DNA of 26,497 nt, taken from CAYTED01 sp964537075. GTDB taxonomy: Bacteria > Patescibacteriota > Minisyncoccia > Moranbacterales > UBA1568. Location: positions 1-26,497 of the forward strand of contig CAZIBB010000008.1 in the NCBI GenBank assembly GCA_964537075.1, given 5' to 3'. A program made the translations under genes and the position numbers. Every line of letters starts with the position of its first letter. Position 1 is the stretch's first letter. Positions 1 through 6,868 of this stretch are shown here, piece by piece. The notes below the pieces were generated by a model that saw only the letters and a list, made by a program, of their open reading frames with translations, was not told the origin of the DNA and did not search any database.

Positions 1-65
1 GTTCAATGGTAGGACAATGGTTTGTGGTACCATGAATCAGGGTTCGATTCCCTGTAGTCACCCCA
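1..65 (+). tRNA. tRNA-His (GTG), 5' end cut by the window edge
   Basis: The anticodon arm reads loop TTGTGGT-like with GTG at the anticodon, followed by a T-arm with TTCGATT loop and the acceptor strand TAGTCAC, a C discriminator and an encoded CCA at 63-65. The first part of the acceptor stem lies before base 1. The C73 discriminator fits bacterial tRNA-His. The encoded CCA contrasts with the tRNA-Glu and tRNA-Arg(GCG) genes of this window, which lack it. Confidence 0.93.
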
Positions 66-106
66 ATGTATATCTTTTTTTGTCCCTTTTTTGATTTGAC
101 AGATTC

Positions 107-134
107 TTGTTTTTTCTCTGGGGAGGACTATACT
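107..134 (+). promoter_or_regulatory. Putative promoter of the DoxX-like gene
   Basis: TTGTTT at 107-112 and TATACT at 129-134 are separated by 16 bp, giving a start near 141 and a leader of about 30 nt. A TTGACA at 96-101 is too far from the -10 to be its partner. Confidence 0.45.
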
Positions 135-171
135 GAAGAGGGATTAATTAATCAAGGTAATAAAGAATACT

Positions 172-621
172 ATGATGGGAAAGAAATGCATGCCGATGGA
201 GCATGGACCGAGGGTGCTGCTCGCACTTTTGTTCATCGTTGGCGGGTTTTCGTTCGCGACGAATTTTTCGGGGACGGTGGAGTATATAGGAATGGGTCTC
301 GCTCCATGGGGGCTCGGGAGTTTCGCTTTTGTAGCGACGATTGTCGCGATTGTGTTGAAGCTCGGTGGTGGATTGATGCTTATGTTCAATCATCGAACAA
401 GTACAGCTGCCTGGATGCTTATCGCATTTACGGTGCTTGCAACATTGACGTATCACATGAGTTGGGGTGGAGATGCCGGACAGATGCAAATGACGCAATT
501 CTTGAAGAACCTTGCCATTATCGGTGGGCTTCTCATGTTCGCGCACTGCCCATGCCCATCTTGCAAAGAAGATTGCAAGGAAGGTGGATGCTGTGGTGGC
601 AATTGCGAGACGAAGAATTAA
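172..621 (+). CDS. DoxX-like integral membrane protein with Cys-rich tail
   Basis: 149 aa. Four hydrophobic segments (about residues 14-30, 48-68, 78-98 and 110-123) with the layout of DoxX/SURF4-type small membrane proteins, including RVLLALLFIVGGF near the start and a late NLAIIGGLLM segment. DoxX proteins are usually tied to thiol or redox balance at the membrane; the substrate here is unknown. After the last helix there is a short tail with seven cysteines in about 21 residues (HCPCPSC, EDC, GCC, NC), which suggests metal or thiol chemistry and is not a standard part of the family. The start at 172 (ATGATG) has only a weak AAGG about 13 nt upstream; a later ATG at 187 is also possible. 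A strong terminator follows, so the gene is probably monocistronic. Family call is by pattern, moderately sure. Confidence 0.72.
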   Translation: MMGKKCMPMEHGPRVLLALLFIVGGFSFATNFSGTVEYIGMGLAPWGLGSFAFVATIVAIVLKLGGGLMLMFNHRTSTAAWMLIAFTVLATLTYHMSWGGDAGQMQMTQFLKNLAIIGGLLMFAHCPCPSCKEDCKEGGCCGGNCETKN

Positions 622-655
622 GAAAGAATCAAGAATTTGGAATCAAGAATCAAGA

Positions 656-688
656 AAAAACTCTCGGAATATTTCCGAGAGTTTTTTT
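656..688 (+). terminator. Rho-independent terminator after the DoxX-like gene
   Basis: Arms ACTCTCGGAA (660-669) and TTCCGAGAGT (673-682) enclose a 3-nt loop and are followed by a T run; flanking A and T tracts extend the stem. Confidence 0.9.
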
Positions 689-689
689 G

Positions 690-784
690 TCATTCCCGTG
701 ACGACGGGAATCCAGGCTCCATTTGCTTCGTAAAGAGGTAAATAAATGTTCGTGACACTTGATCCCCGACTTCTCGGGGATGAC
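690..784. repeat. Dispersed palindromic repeat (GTCATTCCCG...GGGGATGAC type)
   Basis: It starts with ATTCCCG/CGGGAAT arms at about 692-711 and ends with ATCCCCG/CGGGGAT arms at 762-782. This is the same repeat type found in frame inside tsaD at 7371-7474. No gene is seen between the DoxX-like terminator and about 1115; the stretch is built of palindromes. Confidence 0.7.
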
Positions 785-867
785 AAATTGCAGATTTTCA
801 GAAGAGATAAAACATTTGATTTTTCTCCAGCCTTGTCCTACGGAGGCTCCGCGCGATAAGAATCACT

Positions 868-957
868 AGAAATTCTCGACACCCAAAGAGGACAGAAGCT
901 CCCACTGGAGGAAGCGAAGCGCCTTGGGAGATTCCATAAGGGTGTCGAAGAATTTCT
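868..957. repeat. Long two-tier inverted repeat
   Basis: Outer arms 868-884 and 940-957 match over 17 bp with one bulged base; inner arms CTCCCA (899-904) and TGGGAG (925-930) stack inside. The RNA or DNA would fold into a hairpin of about 90 nt. There is no T run, so it is not a terminator, and no coding frame runs through it convincingly. Confidence 0.65.
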
Positions 958-988
958 CGATGCTTGTCGCAGGAGAGAGGTTCTTTTG

Positions 989-1086
989 CTTACTTTTCTT
1001 TTGCGGTCAAAGAAAAGTGAGAAGACAGATTAAAAGAAGGATTGAAACAGCGGTTGCACCGCTGAGACCAGCGGAACGACCGCTCT
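989..1086. repeat. Two further palindromic repeats
   Basis: 989-1001 and 1009-1021 form a 13-bp inverted repeat with one mismatch (CTTACTTTTCTTT against its complement). At 1047-1086 AGCGGT/ACCGCT and AGCGG/CCGCT form two small adjacent hairpins that resemble the AACAGCGG-type palindromes at 7035-7084, 13275-13325 and 20962-21068. Confidence 0.6.
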
Positions 1087-1114
1087 CGCAAAAAAGAAAA
1101 AGTGATTGTGAGAA

Positions 1115-1581
1115 AGTAAAAAGACCCGGAGCTGTTTAGCTTGTGGGTCTTTATCGACGGAGCCAGTCGATGAGGCGTGAGGAGAATCGCTGGCTGACAG
1201 CGCCTTTTCCTTTGAATTCCCATCACATTTGGCCTGGTTGGCCGGTAACACTGCAGACAGCCCTGATGCTGCGCAGTGTGCGAGGTTTTGATTCTCGCTG
1301 CTTGATGCGGTGGCCGATGATGGGGGCGTCCTCTTACTTCCTACTCGCGGGGCAGAGGATTCTCGCGAGGAGCCTGAAAGGAGAGAAATATCACTTTTCA
1401 GGGAGACGTTCTCCGGACAAGCGATTTGGACAAAAAAGTTTGATCATCTGGGATCCTGAGAACTCGTTGTCTTCAAAAAATAGTGTGACGAGATTTCTTG
1501 GTCCGATATGATGCGAAAAGATTCTATCCAAATCGCCGATCCGGAAATGCGTGAGCATCTCGGTATCGACTAAAAGTACTG
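1115..1581 (-). ncRNA. Candidate structured non-coding RNA of about 470 nt, unknown family
   Basis: A consensus promoter lies just upstream on the minus strand (TTGACA, 17 bp, TATACT) and a terminator lies at 1117-1152. Between them there is no convincing reading frame on this strand (longest is about 55 codons, without a ribosome binding site or recognisable family). Several long-range pairings can be seen: AGTCGAT/ATCGACT (1565-1571 with 1165-1171) closes the whole molecule; 1527-1536 pairs perfectly over 10 bp with 1421-1430, extended by CCGGAT/GTCCGG; CCTGAAA/TTTCAGG, CACTGC/GCAGTG and CTCGT/ACGAG form local stems. I do not see the conserved core of RNase P RNA or the tRNA-like ends of tmRNA. 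Function unknown. Confidence 0.62.
1117..1152 (-). terminator. Terminator of the candidate ncRNA
   Basis: On the minus strand AAAGACCC (1145-1152) pairs with GGGTCTTT (1120-1127), with a small AGCT/AGCT inner stem, followed by a short T run. Confidence 0.7.
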
Positions 1582-1587
1582 AGACAT

Positions 1588-1616
1588 AGTATACTCCTAA
1601 AAATTGATTTTGTCAA
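1588..1616 (-). promoter_or_regulatory. Consensus sigma-70 type promoter, minus strand
   Basis: TTGACA (complement of 1611-1616), a 17-bp spacer and TATACT (complement of 1588-1593) give one of the best promoters of the window. It lies just downstream of the VanW gene and fires away from it, into the candidate ncRNA. Confidence 0.8.
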
Positions 1617-1654
1617 TGGTTCGTAGCGGTGTGGCGCGGAGTTTTCCCTCAGAA

Positions 1655-2914
1655 TCAACTCTTTTTTTTGTACGCTTTCCACTGTTTGACGGTCCAGTCT
1701 TTTGGTTTTTCGGTTAGAATGGATTCCTGACCTGGATGGGGAAAGAGGGATTCGGGAGCATATCTGCTCTTGAAGTCGCTTCGATACATGAGCTCACCTA
1801 ATGATGTTTTCACGATTTGCCCGAGAGTGGTGCGCAATCCGCCGTTCTCGAGTCGTTCGGTTACGTATGGACCATCAACCTCAGTCTTTCGACCATCGGA
1901 GGTGCCATAAAATTGGAAAATAAATTTCGTTCCTTCGATTTTTCCTTGGATGAGGATATGCCCCGGTGTGTTATTTTTGAATTTGAGATCGGGCTTGGGA
2001 ATATAAATAGTGGCATCCATGCCGATCGGCTTGTAGTATGAAACAGCATAAGCATGATTGCGACGCTCGGTAATCGGCAGTCCGCTATACAGCGCGGCGC
2101 GGAACATAGTTGTAGAGACCTGACAGATGCCGCCACCGAATTCCGGGAGAGTCTCATTGTTTTTAATCACAAGTTCTGGAAGGTATCCGTGTTCGCCATC
2201 AACCTCGCCCAGGTAGTCGACGAAAGAAAATTCTTCGCCTGGTTTTATGAGGAGGCCGTGAAATTGCTCCATACCTTTGGTGAAATTATGAATGCGATTT
2301 TTCGGGGATCCCTTGAAGTCGGTCTCGCCCTCGCCGATGAGTTCGTTGATGCCGAGAGAGGAGGGATCTCCTGATGTGATATCGGGGGCAATCTCACGTA
2401 TGACGAGGGTCACGGTTCGACTTCTCGTATCGGGAAATTCCGTGAGCGCCCTTCGTATGTTTTCGGCGTTTTGATTGATGTCGATGGTTTGTCCGTTTTT
2501 CCCCAGGCTGAAAAGCTTCACCTTCCCGTTATCTATGGTGAAAGCCGGATTAACCGCTTCTTGGTAGAAGGTATCTTTGAGCGTTTCGAGATAGCCATTG
2601 ATGGCATTTTCATCGGGCAGTGCTACGAAGGACTGTGTGATCGTTCCTCTCGCATGTCTTGAGAGAGCGAAAGTGCAATAGAACGGATTTCCTGTCGGGC
2701 AGTATTTCGTATTTTCGATTTCCGAAGAAAAAGGTGAGAGAGGGGAGAGCGCCATCTCGTAACGGATGAAAGTTTTGAGTGTCTTCGTGTCAACCGTTAT
2801 TTTCTGGTCGGATGTTTCGAGCGTGAGGGAATCCGGTCCGAAAGAGGCGAGGGATGTTTTTGACAGAATAAAAAAGACCGAAAGAATCATTCCGATACTG
2901 AGAATGGACTTCAT
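1655..2914 (-). CDS. VanW family exported protein
   Basis: 419 aa from the chosen start MKSILSIGM at 2914; upstream in-frame ATGs (for example 2995) would put extra residues before a clear signal peptide of about 24 residues, so I prefer 2914. The middle part resembles the peptidoglycan-binding-like domain found N-terminal to VanW (VVTLVIREIAPDIT region). The VanW domain follows, with FVDYLGEV, the hallmark GGGICQVSTTMFRAAL and ERRNHAYAVSYY. VanW-type proteins are envelope-associated; their biochemical role is not settled. The gene follows hsp20 on the same strand at a distance of 100 bp, with a weak G-U-containing hairpin (about 2962-2991) between them. Confidence 0.88.
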   Translation of the reverse strand: MKSILSIGMILSVFFILSKTSLASFGPDSLTLETSDQKITVDTKTLKTFIRYEMALSPLSPFSSEIENTKYCPTGNPFYCTFALSRHARGTITQSFVALPDENAINGYLETLKDTFYQEAVNPAFTIDNGKVKLFSLGKNGQTIDINQNAENIRRALTEFPDTRSRTVTLVIREIAPDITSGDPSSLGINELIGEGETDFKGSPKNRIHNFTKGMEQFHGLLIKPGEEFSFVDYLGEVDGEHGYLPELVIKNNETLPEFGGGICQVSTTMFRAALYSGLPITERRNHAYAVSYYKPIGMDATIYIPKPDLKFKNNTPGHILIQGKIEGTKFIFQFYGTSDGRKTEVDGPYVTERLENGGLRTTLGQIVKTSLGELMYRSDFKSRYAPESLFPHPGQESILTEKPKDWTVKQWKAYKKKS

Positions 2915-3014
2915 GATGATTTCTCGGTGAGCAGGCATAGGAAATGGAGAGGTACACAAGAAACCGACCTGTTTTAAGAAAGAGGCCGGTTCCATAAATC
3001 TGTAAAATGGAAGT

Positions 3015-3566
3015 TTAGAAACCTCGGACCTGGATTTTCTTTATCTTGGTGGTGTCGGCCTTTGGAAGTCGGATGGTGAGGATGCCGTTTTTGAGTGAGG
3101 CATCGACTTTGTCCGGAATGACGTCTACCGGGAGCAGAACCGAACGGGAAAAAGATCCCCAATAGCATTCCTGATAGTAGTAGTTTCCGTTGTCGACGAT
3201 TTCCTCGTTTTTTCGTTCGCCCTTGACGGTGACCATGTCATTGTTAATGGTGACATCGAGGTCTTCCGGTTTGACACCCGCGATGGTTGATTTGATGACG
3301 ATATCATTATCAGTCTGATAGACATCGATAGTAAGTTGTCCTTCACCATCACTTTCCGAATCATTGGAACGCGATGCGGGCGTTGGAGCGAACCAGCTAT
3401 CATTTCGTCTTGGTTCATCCTGTGGTGCGGCATGCGTACGAGTGATAAGTTCGGTTTCTTCGGTTTCGGTATAGACGGAAACCGGCTCATGCGACATCGT
3501 CTGTTCATCAAGTTTTTTTGCCCCAGTAATGCGCTCGAAAAAAGATGATTTTTCTTTGGTAGTCAT
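3015..3566 (-). CDS. Hsp20/alpha-crystallin small heat shock protein
   Basis: 183 aa. The alpha-crystallin domain spans about residues 75-175: LTIDVYQTDNDIVIKSTIAG, GVKPEDLDVTINNDMVTVKG, then a FSRSVLLPVDV strand and the typical LKNGILTIRLPK strand. The C-terminal KIQVRGF holds an I-x-V motif used in oligomer contacts. The N-terminal 70 residues are acidic, polar and of low complexity, typical for this family. It should act as an ATP-independent holdase in the cytoplasm. A promoter (TTGCGC, 17 bp, TATAAT) lies 30-60 bp upstream. No CIRCE-type operator is visible. Confidence 0.93.
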   Translation of the reverse strand: MTTKEKSSFFERITGAKKLDEQTMSHEPVSVYTETEETELITRTHAAPQDEPRRNDSWFAPTPASRSNDSESDGEGQLTIDVYQTDNDIVIKSTIAGVKPEDLDVTINNDMVTVKGERKNEEIVDNGNYYYQECYWGSFSRSVLLPVDVIPDKVDASLKNGILTIRLPKADTTKIKKIQVRGF

Positions 3567-3595
3567 AGGATTGTATTTAATCGGATTTCCTCTTC

Positions 3596-3624
3596 ATTAT
3601 ACGGGAGGTGGGGATGTGGCGCAA
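3596..3624 (-). promoter_or_regulatory. Promoter of hsp20
   Basis: On the minus strand TTGCGC (3619-3624) and a perfect TATAAT (3596-3601) are separated by 17 bp; predicted start about 29 nt upstream of the hsp20 ATG. Confidence 0.6.
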
Positions 3625-3639
3625 GTGGCTTTCTTTGAC

Positions 3640-4083
3640 CTATTGGATGAACACAAAAAAGTTATACAGGGCATGGAGAGCGAAAGAAAAGATGAAAAGA
3701 GAGAAGGCTGAGAGAGGCTTTTTTTTCAGGAACAAAAGAAGAGCACTTGAAAGGCAAAGGGCAGAGATGATGTGGATGATGATAGCGGTATTGAAGGCGA
3801 TGAGGTTTGTCGCGAGACCGCTTGATTCGGCGATGATGGTTTCCGGGATGGCGAAGCCGAGTCCGAATATGCCGGCTGCGGAGAAAAAAGCTGGAGAAAA
3901 TTTTTGAGGAAGAAACTCGCGTCCTTTCCAGAGGAGGCCGAATTTCAACGTTTCTTCAATGATTGGGACAATGAGCGCGAGAATGGTGATGGATTGGCTT
4001 GGAGAAAATGAAAAGAGCATGAGCTCGGCGAGGAGCGAGATGACGGCTGCGAGAACGCCGAGAAAGAAGAATCGGAGAAACAT
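3640..4083 (-). CDS. PrsW-like intramembrane protease family protein
   Basis: 147 aa, hydrophobic nearly throughout, with about five membrane segments. Signature positions of the PrsW family are in order: EETLK (E43, E44, K47), GLGFAIPE (E81), a membrane histidine (H104) and HALYN (H137, N141) close to the C terminus. PrsW proteins are putative metal-dependent intramembrane proteases, best known for cleaving anti-sigma factors; no substrate is evident here. The open frame runs far upstream, but that part overlaps the valS C terminus and looks like its shadow, so the ATG at 4083 is chosen; no ribosome binding site is seen. It begins 61 bp after the valS stop with no terminator between, so it is probably cotranscribed with valS. 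It is shorter than typical PrsW (about 200 aa or more). Confidence 0.72.
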   Translation of the reverse strand: MFLRFFFLGVLAAVISLLAELMLFSFSPSQSITILALIVPIIEETLKFGLLWKGREFLPQKFSPAFFSAAGIFGLGFAIPETIIAESSGLATNLIAFNTAIIIHIISALCLSSALLLFLKKKPLSAFSLFIFSFALHALYNFFVFIQ

Positions 4084-4144
4084 ATACGAGGAAGAGATTA
4101 GAGGTGAGAGAATAGAGTTTAGATAAAGAGACTGGGATGGGAAT

Positions 4145-6799
4145 TTAAAGAAGGGAGGCGAGATGGGACTTGGAGAGAGCGACCTGGTGTTTCGTATCGG
4201 TGAGTTTTTTCTTTTCCGTTTCGATGATTTCCGGCTTGGCGCGTTCGATGAAGTTTTGATTTCCGAGCTTCGCTTCAAGCGAGGTAATATATTTTTCCTT
4301 GTCGGTGATTTCTTTTTCGAGACGCTTTTTTTCGGCTTCGAAATCAACGATACCATAAAGTTCGATGAAAGCATTAAGAAGTCCTGATTGAATATGTGCT
4401 CCAGAATTTGAAATTTCTTTTGGATCAACAATTTTTTCGATACGAGCAAGTCGCATGAAAACATCCTTATTTTCATCAAGGATACGAGCATCAGAATTTT
4501 CAGCGGCAACTATAAGTTTTTGTGCTGGCTCAATGCGATAGGTCGTTCGAAGGGATCTAATAGCAGTGATGAGTCCAATGACAAGCTGGAATCTTTGAGC
4601 TCTATCACTTGCAAAGTCCATACCGTCTTTGGTTGGCCATTTCTCAATCATGAGAAGATTTTTCTTAGCATAGCCGAATGTTTCCCAGATCGCTTCTGTG
4701 ACGAAGGGGATGAATGGATTCCACAATATGAGGAGTGTTTTGAAAACATGATGGAGTACGACATCATTTTTCTCTACTTTGTGAATTTCCACATACCAGT
4801 CGGCGAATTCATTCCAGGTGAAATCGCGGAGTTTTTCCCCCGCGAGTGAGAGCTGATAGTTCTCCAAGAGCCGTGTCACTTCTTCGATGGTTTCTTGCAA
4901 TCGAGAGAGTATCCAGTGATCAGCATCGCTGTTTTCTTGTTCCCTGCTCCCTGCTCTCTGCTCCCTATTTTCTGTTCCTTGCTCATTGTTCCCTGCTCCC
5001 TGATGGATGTATCGGCCTATATTCCACAATTTATTCGCAAAGTTTCGAAAAGTTTCGATTTTCTCTTCGTAGAGACGGAAATCAAGTCCGGGGGTCGTTC
5101 CAAGGGTGAGGCTGAGCCGCACGGCATCGGCTCCGAATTTCTCGATCATTTCGAGAACATCGACACCATTGCCTTTCGATTTGGACATTTTCTGTCCTTC
5201 CTTGTCGCGGACAAGCCCGGTGAAATAGAGGTGTTTAAATGGAGCTTCACCTGTCGTGTAGAGCCCAAACATCAGCATGCGTGATGCCCAGAAGAATAGG
5301 AGATCCCGACCCATGATCATCATGTCGGTCGGATAAAATAGTTTCGCATCGTCTCCCTCGGGGAATCCGAGTGTGGTATACGGCCACTGTCCGGATGAAA
5401 ACCAGGTGTCGAGCGTATCCTGATCCTGCTCGACTTCACCGTCGCAATGCGGACATGTTTCAATTTTTTCAATTGAAACAATCGGCTCTTGGCATTCTTT
5501 GGAAATTCCCTGTTTACAGTAGTAAACGGGGATTTGGTGTCCCCACCAAATCTGCCGTGATATGCACCAGTCATGGAGATTCCCGATCCATTGGATCATC
5601 TGATCCTTCATGGCTTCTGGGTGGAATATGATGTTATCGGAGCGGAGTGCCTCGAGGGTTTTCTGCTTGATGGAATATTTCGGTGCATCGACGTTGACGA
5701 ACCATTGTTTGGACACGAGCGGTTCGATGGCGGTTTTGCATCGCTCACATTGGGAGAGATTGATCGTATGGTTATCTTCCTTTTCGATGAGGTTTTGTTC
5801 CGCGAGGTCGGCGAGAATTTTTTCGCGCGCGTCTTTGGTGGAGAGCTTTGCGTATGTGCCAAAAGCTTCGCCGATATGGGCATCTTTTTCGATTACCTGA
5901 ATCGCTTCGAGCGAATGCGTCTTTCCGATTTCCCAGTCGAGCGGATCATGAGCGGGGGTGATCTTGACCGCGCCGGTACCGAAGGTAGGGTCGATACGAT
6001 CGTCAGCGATTACCTGGATTTCACGATTTGTCAGGGGTAGGAGGACAGTTTTTCCGATGAGGTCAATATAGCGTTCATCAGTCGGATGTACGGCGACCGC
6101 GGTATCGCCGAGCATGGTTTCAGGGCGGGTCGTCGCGACTACGATGAAGTCATTGGAATCTTTAGGATCCTTGATTGGATATTTGATGAAAAAAAGCTTT
6201 CCTGGAATTTCCCGGTGAATAACCTCGATGTCGGAGAGAGCAGTGGCGCAGCGCGGACACCAATTGGTAATGCGTTCGCCTCGATAGATCATGCTATCCT
6301 CGTACATCTTCACGAAGGTTTCTGTGGCGCGTTTGGAGACTTCCGGATCAAGCGTGAATTTCTCGCGCGACCAATCGGCCGCGAGCCCGATCCTTTTTTC
6401 CTGTGAGCGCATATATTCCGCGCGATCCATGCAGAACATATAGCTCTCTTCGAAGAATTTTTCCCGACCCAGTTCGTAGCGATTAATGTTCCGTTCCGCC
6501 TTGAGTTTCTTTTCGAAGACCACCTGTGTCTGGATTCCAGCGTGATCTTTGCCAGGAAGGAGAAGAACCTTTTTCCCCTTCATGCGTTCGAATCGGCCGA
6601 AAATATCCATGACCGTATAGCCCGAAGCATGCCCGAGATGGAGTTCGCCATTGGCATTCGGCGGGGGAAGAATGTTGGAGTACCGTTCCTCTGATGACGT
6701 GTTATCTGGGTTGAAAAATCCGCCCTCTTCCCACTTGGCATAGAGTTTGTCTTCCCAGTCTTTTGGGGTATAGATTTTCGGGATTTCCTGGTCTGGCAT
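4145..6799 (-). CDS. valS: Valyl-tRNA synthetase with an in-frame repeat insertion
   Basis: 884 aa class I synthetase charging tRNA-Val with valine. HLGH (HIGH motif, residues 54-57), the editing domain in the middle, KMSKS near residue 538, anticodon-binding domain, and a C-terminal coiled coil (about 825-884) typical of ValRS. PPPNANGELHLGHA and the SRQIWWGHQIPVYYC segment separate it from IleRS and LeuRS. Between the catalytic core and the anticodon-binding domain (about residues 600-622) there is an extra stretch rich in E, Q, N and R, encoded by a tandem GGGAGCAGG/GGAACA-type repeat that also occurs between genes at 13237-13265. The surrounding domains remain in frame, so the enzyme is probably functional. 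It lies 69 bp downstream of tsaD, with its own likely leaderless promoter. Confidence 0.97.
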   Translation of the reverse strand: MPDQEIPKIYTPKDWEDKLYAKWEEGGFFNPDNTSSEERYSNILPPPNANGELHLGHASGYTVMDIFGRFERMKGKKVLLLPGKDHAGIQTQVVFEKKLKAERNINRYELGREKFFEESYMFCMDRAEYMRSQEKRIGLAADWSREKFTLDPEVSKRATETFVKMYEDSMIYRGERITNWCPRCATALSDIEVIHREIPGKLFFIKYPIKDPKDSNDFIVVATTRPETMLGDTAVAVHPTDERYIDLIGKTVLLPLTNREIQVIADDRIDPTFGTGAVKITPAHDPLDWEIGKTHSLEAIQVIEKDAHIGEAFGTYAKLSTKDAREKILADLAEQNLIEKEDNHTINLSQCERCKTAIEPLVSKQWFVNVDAPKYSIKQKTLEALRSDNIIFHPEAMKDQMIQWIGNLHDWCISRQIWWGHQIPVYYCKQGISKECQEPIVSIEKIETCPHCDGEVEQDQDTLDTWFSSGQWPYTTLGFPEGDDAKLFYPTDMMIMGRDLLFFWASRMLMFGLYTTGEAPFKHLYFTGLVRDKEGQKMSKSKGNGVDVLEMIEKFGADAVRLSLTLGTTPGLDFRLYEEKIETFRNFANKLWNIGRYIHQGAGNNEQGTENREQRAGSREQENSDADHWILSRLQETIEEVTRLLENYQLSLAGEKLRDFTWNEFADWYVEIHKVEKNDVVLHHVFKTLLILWNPFIPFVTEAIWETFGYAKKNLLMIEKWPTKDGMDFASDRAQRFQLVIGLITAIRSLRTTYRIEPAQKLIVAAENSDARILDENKDVFMRLARIEKIVDPKEISNSGAHIQSGLLNAFIELYGIVDFEAEKKRLEKEITDKEKYITSLEAKLGNQNFIERAKPEIIETEKKKLTDTKHQVALSKSHLASLL
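4933..5003 (-). repeat. Tandem GGGAGCAGGGAACA-type repeat inside valS
   Basis: On the coding strand this stretch is a run of degenerate 7-mers of the type GGGAGCA, GGGAACA and GGAACAG. It is translated as a linker with repeated NEQ, NREQ and SREQ units. A close relative lies in the intergenic DNA at 13237-13265. It keeps the reading frame and carries no stop in the used frame. Confidence 0.8.
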
Positions 6800-6808
6800 A
6801 TTATATCC

Positions 6809-6838
6809 ACTCTATCATGAAAAAGCCCTCTATTTCAA
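6809..6838 (-). promoter_or_regulatory. Putative promoter of valS, near-leaderless
   Basis: On the minus strand TTGAAA (6833-6838), an 18-bp spacer and TAGAGT (6809-6814), with the ATG 9 bp after the -10. A TATAAT hexamer directly abuts the ATG (6800-6805) but lacks a -35 partner. Confidence 0.45.
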
Positions 6839-6868
6839 GGAAAAGAAAAGCAGAACAAAGGTATTTCT

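Noticed and set aside
66..701. Long plus-strand frame overlapping the DoxX-like gene
   Set aside because: Out-of-frame shadow with arginine- and tryptophan-rich composition; the 172-621 frame has clear membrane helices.
1143..1511. Plus-strand open frame of 122 codons opposite the candidate ncRNA
   Set aside because: Rich in R, W, S and M with no family resemblance and no ribosome binding site; promoter and terminator signals are on the other strand.
1181..1573. Plus-strand frame with protein-like composition (LLDAVADDGGVLLLP to MREHLGID) broken by three stops
   Set aside because: Looked like a pseudogene, but the stops, lack of a recognisable family and the long-range RNA pairing on the other strand favour the ncRNA explanation.
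1115..1581. RNase P RNA or tmRNA as identity of the large RNA
   Set aside because: No GGAAAGUCC/ACAGAA core of RNase P and no tRNA-like ends or tag frame of tmRNA could be found.
4933..5003. CRISPR-like array
   Set aside because: Units are about 7 bp, degenerate and without spacers; it is a coding tandem repeat.
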